Shown one piece after another: positions 44,674 to 52,816 of a DNA stretch of 64,000 nucleotides (within the stretch, counting starts at the first letter, position 1; each line of letters begins with the position of its first letter). Location: NCBI RefSeq assembly GCF_007997135.1, contig NZ_VORU01000004.1, positions 186,001 to 250,000 of the forward strand, written 5' to 3'. Position numbers and translations under genes: made by a program. The stretch comes from Aequorivita lipolytica (lineage in GTDB: Bacteria > Bacteroidota > Bacteroidia > Flavobacteriales > Flavobacteriaceae). The notes beneath the pieces were generated by a model. It did not search any database. It was not told the DNA's origin and worked only from the letters and a program-made list of their open reading frames with translations.

Positions 44674-44707
44674 CGAATGCACGAATTTATTTTTATTCGT
44701 GCATTCG
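44674..44707 (+). terminator. Strong stem-loop after the M16 protease gene
   Basis: A perfect 13-bp stem, CGAATGCACGAAT / ATTCGTGCATTCG, with an 8-nt AT loop is followed by TGTTTTTAT. It lies 26 nt after the M16 stop and 39 nt before the DUF2891 start. It shares CGAATGCACG with the repeat at 11904. Confidence 0.75.
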
Positions 44708-44746
44708 TGTTTTTATATTTTATCTTTATTTGAAATTTTCAGTGTT

Positions 44747-45871
44747 ATGAATAAATTTTTTCTGCTTTTCTTTTCTATAACCCTTCTGTTTAGCTGTAAA
44801 AACAAACAACCAGAAATTTCTGAAACTACCGAAAATGAGGTAATTTCTGTTCAAAAGTTTCCTGAGCCAATTTTCACGCTGGCCGAAGCCAATAAACTTA
44901 TAGAGCTTCCTTTACATTGTGTGGCAACTGAATATCCTTACAAACCTGGCGAAACTTTAGAAAGCAAAGCAGATTTAGTGGAGCCAATTGCTGTCCATCC
45001 TATATTTTACGGTTGTTTTGACTGGCATAGTGCAGTGCACGGTTATTGGTCTATGGTTAGTTTATTGAAGCAATTCCCTGAAATGGACAAAGCAGATGAA
45101 GTTCGCAATTTACTCACACAAAAAATTACTACTGAAAACGTCGCAACTGAAGTGGCATTTTTTAAAAAGCCAATTAATAAATCTTTTGAAAGAACTTACG
45201 GCTGGGCATGGCTTTTAAAACTTTCCGAAGAGCTTCACAATTGGAACGACCCGATGGCGCAGGAATTGGAGCAAAATCTAAAACCGTTAGCCGATATTAT
45301 CGCGCTTCGTTATAAAGCATTTTTACCAAAACTGAATTACCCAATCCGAGTTGGTGAGCATACCAATACGGCTTTCGGACTCACATTGGCTTTTGATTAT
45401 GCCGAAGCTGTTGGCGATGTAGAACTGAAGCAGCTAATTGAAAAACGCGCAAGAGATTTTTATTTCAATGACGAGAATTGCCCGATAACTTGGGAACCCA
45501 GCGGTTATGATTTTCTTTCGCCCTGTTTAGAAGAAATTAATATTATGCGGCGTATTCTTTCTTCTGAAGAATTTATAAGCTGGATGGATAAATTTTTACC
45601 GCAGCTCGCGGAAGAAACTTATCATTTAAAAGTAGGAGAAGTAAGCGATCGTACCGACGGAAAACTTGTTCATTTGGACGGACTTAATTTTAGCAGAGCT
45701 TGGGTTTTTTACGGTTTGGCTAATCAATACCCAAAATACAAACATCTTGAAAACCTTGCGAATGAACACGTAGCATACTCTTACCCAAATTTGGTGGGCG
45801 ATAGCTACGAAGGCGGACATTGGTTGGGCAGTTTTGCAATTTATGCGCTTAATGAGTTACATGGCAAATAA
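44747..45871 (+). CDS. DUF2891 lipoprotein
   Basis: This is a 374-residue protein when started at the ATG at 44747, which yields a clean lipoprotein signal (MNKFFLLFFSITLLFSC). A longer in-frame start would run through the terminator hairpin. The body matches DUF2891, with HPIFYGCFDWHSAVHGYWSM, RTYGWAWLLKL, RVGEHTNTAFGL, CPITWEPSGYDFLSP, LVHLDGLNFSRAWVFYGLA and YEGGHWLGSFAIYAL. The pattern of conserved His, Trp and Glu on paired helices resembles an alpha/alpha-toroid enzyme, perhaps acting on a glycan, but no activity is established. It converges with the eCIS operon, 52 nt apart. Confidence 0.85.
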   Translation: MNKFFLLFFSITLLFSCKNKQPEISETTENEVISVQKFPEPIFTLAEANKLIELPLHCVATEYPYKPGETLESKADLVEPIAVHPIFYGCFDWHSAVHGYWSMVSLLKQFPEMDKADEVRNLLTQKITTENVATEVAFFKKPINKSFERTYGWAWLLKLSEELHNWNDPMAQELEQNLKPLADIIALRYKAFLPKLNYPIRVGEHTNTAFGLTLAFDYAEAVGDVELKQLIEKRARDFYFNDENCPITWEPSGYDFLSPCLEEINIMRRILSSEEFISWMDKFLPQLAEETYHLKVGEVSDRTDGKLVHLDGLNFSRAWVFYGLANQYPKYKHLENLANEHVAYSYPNLVGDSYEGGHWLGSFAIYALNELHGK

Positions 45872-45923
45872 TTTAGTGTGTTCTGTTTTCCTTCAACAAC
45901 GCACGTTTTGGCTCTATTAGATT

Positions 45924-47273
45924 TTACCATTCCACAAAAATAATCTTCTTCTTCCACGGAATTTTTATTAAATGCACATTCCATGGTAGCTTATCTAGAA
46001 GGATATCCTGTGTTTTTCGTTGTATAAAAAGCTGTTGTTTTCCCCCAGAAATTAGGAGCTTTCCTTCTCTTTGAAGAAATTCATTTTGAAGTATTTCAGT
46101 GGAATTACTTTTAAGAGCCGTCCAATGGCCCATCACTGCTTCTAGCAATATCTCGCAAGACATCTTTTGCTCTTTAGTTAAAAAAATGTGGCGATCTACT
46201 GTTTGGTCAAAGGGAATATTACAAAGAAATTTCTCAAAAATAAGTTCATATTCATAAGCCTTTTCTCTACCGGTTGCCAAATAATGGAGCAAGTGAACGT
46301 CTTCGTCCTTTTTTTCAGGTTTAATAGTGTTTTCTGATAGTAAATCCATTTTTTCAAAAAACATTTTCAGGAATGGATGCAGTAAAATCAATCCCGCATT
46401 TTGTATCAATATTCCTTCTTTATCAGTTTCAATTTCTATTTCGGAAGTGCTATTTTCTATTTCTTTTTGTGGTTTTTCAGTTTTAAGGAAAGTTTCATTT
46501 TCCGTACTTTTATTTTGAATACTTTTTGCATCGGAAAGTATTTTCAACCCAAAGTTTTCCTTCAAGATTTGCAATAATTTAGAAGCTTCTTTAAGAGGAA
46601 TGTATTGAAAAATATTTCCAATTTCATCCTCGTTCTTATGAATTGAATAAAGCAGCACCGCTTCCCAAAATAGGGGTCTAGACTTTAGTGGAAGCTTAGT
46701 TTCAAAACTTCCTGTTTTTGGAATATTTAAGAACGAGTTAATTATTTTAAACATTTGATTTTCATTGAACTGAGAAATAAATCTTTTGCGAATCTCGGCT
46801 TTTGAAAGAAGAGCTTTTAACTTCTTTAAAGCTTCAACTTCATGTGTGATGTTTATGAACAACTCATCCAAAATTTTTGGCTTTTGTTCAAACCACCAAG
46901 GTAATATGCCGTTTTCTAAAAAATAAAAAAAGGCTTCAGTTTCGTTTTGCGCAGGACTTGTTATTTTAAAATTTTCTGATGCTTTTATTGAATTCGTTTC
47001 GTTCTTAATTTTGCTTTTCAGGTCTCTAATTATAAGTGCTTTTATATTATTCAAAGAATCTTTTTCTTCGATAGAAATTTCCAACGAAATAGTATCAAAC
47101 CGAATAATTTCTGTCTCATTTTTTTGAATTGAATTGAAATACCGATCCATTTCCGTAAAGACCTCATTATTAAAAAAAGTAGCTAACTCATCTTTTAGTT
47201 GCATACCATTTGCAAGCGAAGGAGCATTAACCACAATGTGTACTTTTTTTATGATATTTTTTTGCGTAATCAT
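45924..47273 (-). CDS. eCIS tape-measure protein (Afp14-like)
   Basis: This is a 449-residue protein opening NIIKKVHIVVNAPSLANGMQL, the N-terminal signature of the family annotated in Bacteroidota as contractile injection system tape-measure protein. The middle is polar and helical (Lys/Glu/Ser-rich, residues about 255-300). The C-terminal 150 residues carry the second conserved block (AGLILLHPFLKMFFEKM, then PWNVHLIKIPWKK). In this family the length sets the sheath length, and 449 residues would imply a short particle. It is the last gene of the operon and lies 7 nt after the interrupted small frame. Confidence 0.8.
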   Translation of the reverse strand: MITQKNIIKKVHIVVNAPSLANGMQLKDELATFFNNEVFTEMDRYFNSIQKNETEIIRFDTISLEISIEEKDSLNNIKALIIRDLKSKIKNETNSIKASENFKITSPAQNETEAFFYFLENGILPWWFEQKPKILDELFINITHEVEALKKLKALLSKAEIRKRFISQFNENQMFKIINSFLNIPKTGSFETKLPLKSRPLFWEAVLLYSIHKNEDEIGNIFQYIPLKEASKLLQILKENFGLKILSDAKSIQNKSTENETFLKTEKPQKEIENSTSEIEIETDKEGILIQNAGLILLHPFLKMFFEKMDLLSENTIKPEKKDEDVHLLHYLATGREKAYEYELIFEKFLCNIPFDQTVDRHIFLTKEQKMSCEILLEAVMGHWTALKSNSTEILQNEFLQREGKLLISGGKQQLFIQRKTQDILLDKLPWNVHLIKIPWKKKIIFVEW

Positions 47274-47280
47274 TTGCTAT

Positions 47281-47526
47281 TTAGTTTTTTAGGCTTATAT
47301 TTATTCCTCGATTCAGAGATGAATTACTGGGTTGTGTATATTTTAGTTCAAGTTCTTTTATAGTTTGTATTTTAGTTCTCTCGTTAGGTTTACTATCGTT
47401 GATCTTTAGTCTTACTTGTAGTGCTAGTTCTTTAGTGTTTTAACCCATAGGGGTATCATTCGGATTGTACAATTTTACCGACTGATACCCTTCTTTTATT
47501 GCGCTTATTTCAGTAAATTTTGTCAT
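47281..47526 (-). pseudogene. Small eCIS-operon gene interrupted by an in-frame stop
   Basis: The ATG at 47524-47526 overlaps the stop of the upstream 873-aa gene (ATGA), the same coupling seen elsewhere in this operon. The frame encodes 28 residues (MTKFTEISAIKEGYQSVKLY, then NPNDTPMG), then TAA at 47440-47442. It then continues open for 52 codons (NTKELALQVRLKINDSKPNE and on) to TAA at 47281-47283, 7 nt before the tape-measure ATG. The uninterrupted second half in an AT-rich stretch, and the exact fit between two genes, indicate one gene of about 80 codons with a nonsense change. I recognise no family. Confidence 0.6.
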
Positions 47527-50144
47527 AATTTCATTGCATTTTCTCCTGTTGGCGTTCCAAAATAGAAATCGGCTACGGTTTTATGTTTAGCAATTGCGGC
47601 ATCCAAAACTTGGGAATAATCAAAATTTGGAATGTAAATTGAAAGCTTAGTAACGCCAGTTTCATTGTGAAGAAATTTTCTCAAATTCACAAACAAGACA
47701 ATGTCATCGTGGGTATTTTTCTTGTTGGCTCTGTGATGATCCAGCATAAATTTGTTCACCCAAGTGCCATTGACCCAATCACCATCCAAACGGAATTGAA
47801 GGTTTACGCCAGTTCCTGCAACTTGGAAATCTCTTTTTATTGTTTGGACCAAGGTTCGTATTTCCGGCGGCAGTTGGGCAAATTCGGATATCATCCTTGT
47901 TAAACCAGCTTGACGAAGAACGGAATTATTTACTAACCGTTGAGTCAAGTAACTCCATTTTGCCCATTTCTCATCAAAAGTTCCATAATCATCGTCTTTA
48001 TTGACGGGCGCAATCTGAGCGTGTAATTTTTGATAGAATGCTTCCCGATAGCTTTTCAAATCACGGCATCGCATTGCATCTGGGCGGAAAATTTTATTAT
48101 TTCTGAACATTCCACTGTTACTATACGTATAGGTTGCATTATTATTTGCCTGTGAAATCTCGCGCAAACGAATAGTAAATGTATCTTCTTTAGCACGTGT
48201 AACAACCAAACGTTTTTGGCTTTCATTAAAATCGAAAACAACTCCTTTGTCAAATTTTTTGTTGAGCGCTTCTGTAACTGCATGAATTCTTCGGAGGAAA
48301 ATTTGCTCTAAAGGAATAGTTATCGTTGTAGTTGTATTTATAAGCGGTTCGCCATTTATTCTGTATTCAATAATTTGAAGAATGTAGTTTTTCGGCATTG
48401 CACTCCTTCGGCTTTGCGTTCCTTTTAGGCTGCGGGAAAGATTGTTCATATATTTTAATGAACTAATCCAAGGATAGGTGCATTCCATCAACGAACAGCA
48501 ACCATCGGAAGAAGCGCTGATTTTATTCGAAATACAAAAATCCGCCACAACATTTTCCCTTTCAGAAACTAAAACAAAAGTTCCACCTTTTTCAACACCC
48601 CCTTTATGGCTTATTGAAGGATTTTCTTTTAAAAAGGTAGTAAACGCTTGTTGGTCTTTTTGAAGATCAAAAAGCAAACAGTCAAAATCCAATCCGTGGT
48701 CATTTTTTGAACTATTTATTACATTGCGGCTGTCCTGCGCGGGATGCCCGAAATGTCCTTCAATTCTGTAAAAATCATTGCAATCCAATTCAAAATTCAA
48801 TGGATTTTGCACCCAACTATTCGGCGCTAGGTTTTCTTTGTGGTAGCTTACATTAAAACGTTGTTTATAGTTTTCAGTTTTATTGAAATCCCAAGCGGTG
48901 AGCATTTCATTGTCAACTTCGTAATAAACTGGGATGGCTTTTTCGCCTAAATTTCCACATGTTTTTGAAGGAGTGATATCTATTTGATTTTCATTAGAAA
49001 GGTTGAAATTGTCCAAAACCAAAACCAAACGCTGAACCAAACTTTTTGCCATTTTAAGGTGTTTGGCGTATTCATTATTTGTTGGCGAATGGTAAAAATC
49101 GTGACGTAGTTCTGGATAAATTTCTTCGGAAGAAAGTGCGCCCAGTAATAAATGTTTTGGAAATGCTTCAATATTTGGGCAACATTCAGTTTTCAATTTC
49201 AAAAGGATATTGGCCAATTCATTATAAGTATCACTTAAATCCTTTACCAAATCATAGCGATATTGAACCTTTTCATTTGTGTTGAAATCATCCAAATTGT
49301 TGATCTGGTTCAACATTGTGTTTGAAGTGCCGTCCAAAATGCCGAGTATTTCAGAAAAAGCTTGAAACAATTCTGTAAACGCGGAATGTAAATTGTTCTT
49401 TGAGGAAGTGATGGCAGATTTATATGCCGCAGACAATTTGGTATAGGAATTTGTATTATTCCCATTCAAAATTACCTTCGGAACAGCAGTTTGTGGAAGA
49501 TTTGTAAATGCTTCGTAAACATTGTGTTTCGTATAAATTCCATCTTTGGGATTGACCAGATTTTCAACATCGTCTTTGTCAATCAGCAAAACCCTTAAAT
49601 TTTGAATATTTGGCTGACCTTGATTATCGCAGTTTGTGGTTGTGCATATATCTGCTTCTTTTGGGTAACATTCCAAATAAAGAACGACAACTTTTTCATT
49701 GAGCAATTGTGAATTAATGGGAAGATGACCAGCTTCCAAATCAACTTTTTCCTGCGGAATTAATTCCCAAAGATCAATGGTGGCACTTCCGTTTTTGAAG
49801 TGTTTGTACTTCGCTTTATCATCATCAAAATCGTGAAAATGTGAATACTTTATGCTTTCCAAAACAATGGAAGTATCGGAAGAATCTTTAATGCTTTTCT
49901 GAAGTTTCAGCAGATCGCCATCGGTTGTAATGCCACAACCCTGCGTAATCGTTATCAACGAATTTTGATTATTCACTGAAACCTTAAACCCGCAAGCTAC
50001 ACCAACGCCCACAAGGCATACACGCGTCAGTCGATCTTGGTCTTCAAAATATTCAATAAATTCGTTCAGCTGCCCGGAGGTCAGTACTTGATCGTCCACG
50101 AAGGAGCGGTACTGTGGAGTAATCTCCATTAATTTAGTGCTCAT
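47523..50144 (-). CDS. Unassigned 873-aa eCIS structural protein
   Basis: This 873-residue protein has no signal peptide or membrane helix. Its N-terminus (ITPQYRSFVDDQVLTSGQLNEFIEYF, then VGVGVACGFKVSVN and GCGITTDGDLL) resembles the proximal anchoring part of phage-tail fibre or baseplate proteins. A Cys cluster CISNKISASSDGCCSLMEC lies near residue 550. The C-terminus (GTGVNLQFRLDGDWVNGTW, then IYIPNFDYSQVLDAA) may be a further beta domain. Position between the Afp12-like gene and the tape measure fits a baseplate or fibre component, and in Afp the fibre gene (afp13) occupies this place. Assignment as a fibre is inferred from order only. Confidence 0.6.
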   Translation of the reverse strand: MSTKLMEITPQYRSFVDDQVLTSGQLNEFIEYFEDQDRLTRVCLVGVGVACGFKVSVNNQNSLITITQGCGITTDGDLLKLQKSIKDSSDTSIVLESIKYSHFHDFDDDKAKYKHFKNGSATIDLWELIPQEKVDLEAGHLPINSQLLNEKVVVLYLECYPKEADICTTTNCDNQGQPNIQNLRVLLIDKDDVENLVNPKDGIYTKHNVYEAFTNLPQTAVPKVILNGNNTNSYTKLSAAYKSAITSSKNNLHSAFTELFQAFSEILGILDGTSNTMLNQINNLDDFNTNEKVQYRYDLVKDLSDTYNELANILLKLKTECCPNIEAFPKHLLLGALSSEEIYPELRHDFYHSPTNNEYAKHLKMAKSLVQRLVLVLDNFNLSNENQIDITPSKTCGNLGEKAIPVYYEVDNEMLTAWDFNKTENYKQRFNVSYHKENLAPNSWVQNPLNFELDCNDFYRIEGHFGHPAQDSRNVINSSKNDHGLDFDCLLFDLQKDQQAFTTFLKENPSISHKGGVEKGGTFVLVSERENVVADFCISNKISASSDGCCSLMECTYPWISSLKYMNNLSRSLKGTQSRRSAMPKNYILQIIEYRINGEPLINTTTTITIPLEQIFLRRIHAVTEALNKKFDKGVVFDFNESQKRLVVTRAKEDTFTIRLREISQANNNATYTYSNSGMFRNNKIFRPDAMRCRDLKSYREAFYQKLHAQIAPVNKDDDYGTFDEKWAKWSYLTQRLVNNSVLRQAGLTRMISEFAQLPPEIRTLVQTIKRDFQVAGTGVNLQFRLDGDWVNGTWVNKFMLDHHRANKKNTHDDIVLFVNLRKFLHNETGVTKLSIYIPNFDYSQVLDAAIAKHKTVADFYFGTPTGENAMKL

Positions 50145-50155
50145 AACTTTGGTAT

Positions 50156-52816
50156 TTAAAGTTTGCCCAGGTTGGTCCTGCCCAGGATAATATCTTGTTG
50201 TTCTTCGTCATCATCACAATCGTGAAGTTTTCCCTGTGTATAAATTGTGTGGAGCGTACTCATTATTTTTATGAGTCGTTTCAGTTTTGTGGTTGGCTGT
50301 TTTTGACCTAAATCAGTTTTTGCAAGGATCCATGATTTGTAAGCCTCTTCCAGTTCCACCATTTCATTTTCATCGTCTTTGGTATCGTAGCTTTTTGGGT
50401 AACCAATCCAACAGATTTTCGCCCAAATGTGCGAAGGCAATTCCTTTTGAATCAACTCTTCCAAAAACCTTCTGAAATCCACATTGCTATAGCGTTCGGT
50501 CCAACCTGGCAAAACGATGGAAACCCTGAAAGAGTAAGGGTCAACACCTTCACAACCTTCACAGTTATCCGAACAGATTGGCAAAAAAGTATTTTCGGGC
50601 GCCGTATCAGTTGTTACGTCGGGACGAAGAAGAATGTGTTCAATTACGTACATTCCTTCGTTGAAATCGAGAGTATTTACAAATGTCACTGTTTTGGTAA
50701 TTGCAGTTTCAGCCGCCGACTGTGTTGCATAGCTTGAAATTTTTCTAGCAATTACGTGATCTTCACCTGTTGTTTCGGGAATATTTGGATTGGTGAGGTT
50801 GAAATAAAATTTACCAGCTATATTCACTTTTATTTCATAGTTTTCAGCAAACCGTCCATAATTTTTCACATCCAAAATTTCCTTGTAAAGCGAAGCCAAA
50901 TTGTGATAATGCTTGCTGGAAGATGAAAGTATTTCCTTGTTTTTACTTCGGAAACGGAAGCGATACTCAATAATTCCATCAGTGTCAATCTCTTCATAGA
51001 TTTCCAATGGGTCGTCGGAAAAATTTCTACGGAAAAAATTTGGGTTACCGCTCAAAAGCGCGATCCGTTTTTGAAATGCCGAAATATTGCCCGTGTCCCA
51101 CAAATTGGCATCTTCCTGTTCGTAATAATTAAAACTCAACGGCCGTTCGCAACCTATCATTCCGTATTGCTGTAGAAAACGTTCCTTCGTTTTAATTACC
51201 GCGGCATCGGTATTGCTGCCGTACAATTGCTTCATCAAAAAAGCATATTCACTAAAATTTTCTGCAAAACGGGAAAGCAAATGGTCGAGCATTTTGTTTC
51301 TGCGCACCACTTTTTCGTCCAAGTCTGAAAACAAAATTTCTGTAATATTTTCATCGGTTGTATAATTAGCAGAAACCAATTCCGAAAGATCTTTTACATT
51401 TTCAATCATTTGTGTGAAGTAACTTTTGTCTAGTTCTCCATTGATTGAAAAAATGTCTTTTACATTTTTTAGGTGTGCGAAATAACTAGCGAAAATTTGA
51501 TCAAAAAATAAAAGATAAGCCTTAAGTTCTTTCACTTTCGCCCTGTCTGCAATGGTAGCTGTGCTTTTTACGCCAAGTTCACCAACGCCGTAAACTTCGG
51601 GAAAATCATTTTGTATTGTACTGTAATCGCCAACGCCTGAGTAACTTCCCAAAGGCAATTCTAATGATTTTTTTTGAGAAGCGATATCGAGAATATTCGC
51701 TTCAATTTCATCATAAATTGTCTCCAAATAATCTTCAACTGCTTGCTTGTTTATGTTCAACGGAAGAAATCCTTTGTAATAACTGAAAGAACTTTTATGA
51801 CAACGTTTTGGTTTTTTCCCAGGGGGAACACAAAGGTTCCATATTTTTTTGCTCTCCGTTTTTCCGTCGCAATTATTAATTGTTATATCACGAATAACGT
51901 CAACACCTTCAATTTTTTGGATTAAATCTATCAAATCTGTCAACCTTACTTCTTTCCGAAGCTCTGTTTTTCGAAGTTCAGAATCGTCAATAAATCCATT
52001 ATTTAAAAGCGGTCCGTTAAAAATTTCATCGGAAGCATACCCTTTTTCCAACATTTCTTTCAACGAATAGAAGCGGAGGGAAGGGGAAAGATATTCATCA
52101 ATAATATATAAAATTTCAGCGTGTACTTTTTCTTCATCGGCTTCTGGCTTCAATTCTATAATTGCACAAATGGCAACGGGATGGTTTTCTACTTCTTCGA
52201 TTCCAATAATGTCTTCACAAAGGTTTCGATGGGTGTGATAAACAGTTCGAACTTCCTTTTTAAGTCGTTTTATTTCTTTGATTTGCTTTGCTTCGGTGTT
52301 GAAAATTTCAAGGTCAAGCGCATCCAGTTCAACCAAAACATCATACAATCCATTTAAAATGAATTCCTTTTTATATTTTTCTTTTATTTCGAAAGGTTTA
52401 TATGAAAGCTTATTTTCTTTGCAGTTTGCGAATATTTTCTTTTCGCATTTTTTCAGCCAAGCATTTTTCACACCTTCAATATCTATAAACAATTTTCGGT
52501 AATCCAGCGCATTTACGGGTTTTATTGGCAATGCATTTTCGGCCGTCAGAAATTGGTCATCTAAAAAACTTGGATTGTTTTCTTCGGCCAAAATATTTTC
52601 TAATGGAAGGGAAAGTCTCGCACCCAAATCTGTAATCGCATAACACAAAACTTCCAAAATGGTGATTCCTGGGTCGTGGGCATTATAGTCCGTCCACAAA
52701 CCACTTCCCAAAGCCTCGATGTATTCGATTCCTTTTTTTCGAAGGTATTCGAAATCAAGATCATCCTGTGTGGACGTATTCTTTGCAATGGTGCTGTATG
52801 TTTTTACGGAAGACAT
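50156..52816 (-). CDS. Afp12-like baseplate wedge protein
   Basis: This is an 886-residue protein. Near residue 40 it has the hallmark GLWTDYNAHDPGITILEVLCYAITDL. The D-Y-N-x-H-D-P-G-I-T-x-L-E motif marks T4 gp6-like wedge proteins of contractile systems. The middle contains long helical segments. Near residue 745 a short Cys cluster (ICSDNCEGCEG) precedes a conserved block, VSIVLPGWTERYSNVDFRRF and ELIQKELPSHIWAKICW, known from other eCIS and tail loci. It would form the inner baseplate ring with the J protein, with which its reading frame overlaps by 13 nt. Confidence 0.82.
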   Translation of the reverse strand: MSSVKTYSTIAKNTSTQDDLDFEYLRKKGIEYIEALGSGLWTDYNAHDPGITILEVLCYAITDLGARLSLPLENILAEENNPSFLDDQFLTAENALPIKPVNALDYRKLFIDIEGVKNAWLKKCEKKIFANCKENKLSYKPFEIKEKYKKEFILNGLYDVLVELDALDLEIFNTEAKQIKEIKRLKKEVRTVYHTHRNLCEDIIGIEEVENHPVAICAIIELKPEADEEKVHAEILYIIDEYLSPSLRFYSLKEMLEKGYASDEIFNGPLLNNGFIDDSELRKTELRKEVRLTDLIDLIQKIEGVDVIRDITINNCDGKTESKKIWNLCVPPGKKPKRCHKSSFSYYKGFLPLNINKQAVEDYLETIYDEIEANILDIASQKKSLELPLGSYSGVGDYSTIQNDFPEVYGVGELGVKSTATIADRAKVKELKAYLLFFDQIFASYFAHLKNVKDIFSINGELDKSYFTQMIENVKDLSELVSANYTTDENITEILFSDLDEKVVRRNKMLDHLLSRFAENFSEYAFLMKQLYGSNTDAAVIKTKERFLQQYGMIGCERPLSFNYYEQEDANLWDTGNISAFQKRIALLSGNPNFFRRNFSDDPLEIYEEIDTDGIIEYRFRFRSKNKEILSSSSKHYHNLASLYKEILDVKNYGRFAENYEIKVNIAGKFYFNLTNPNIPETTGEDHVIARKISSYATQSAAETAITKTVTFVNTLDFNEGMYVIEHILLRPDVTTDTAPENTFLPICSDNCEGCEGVDPYSFRVSIVLPGWTERYSNVDFRRFLEELIQKELPSHIWAKICWIGYPKSYDTKDDENEMVELEEAYKSWILAKTDLGQKQPTTKLKRLIKIMSTLHTIYTQGKLHDCDDDEEQQDIILGRTNLGKL

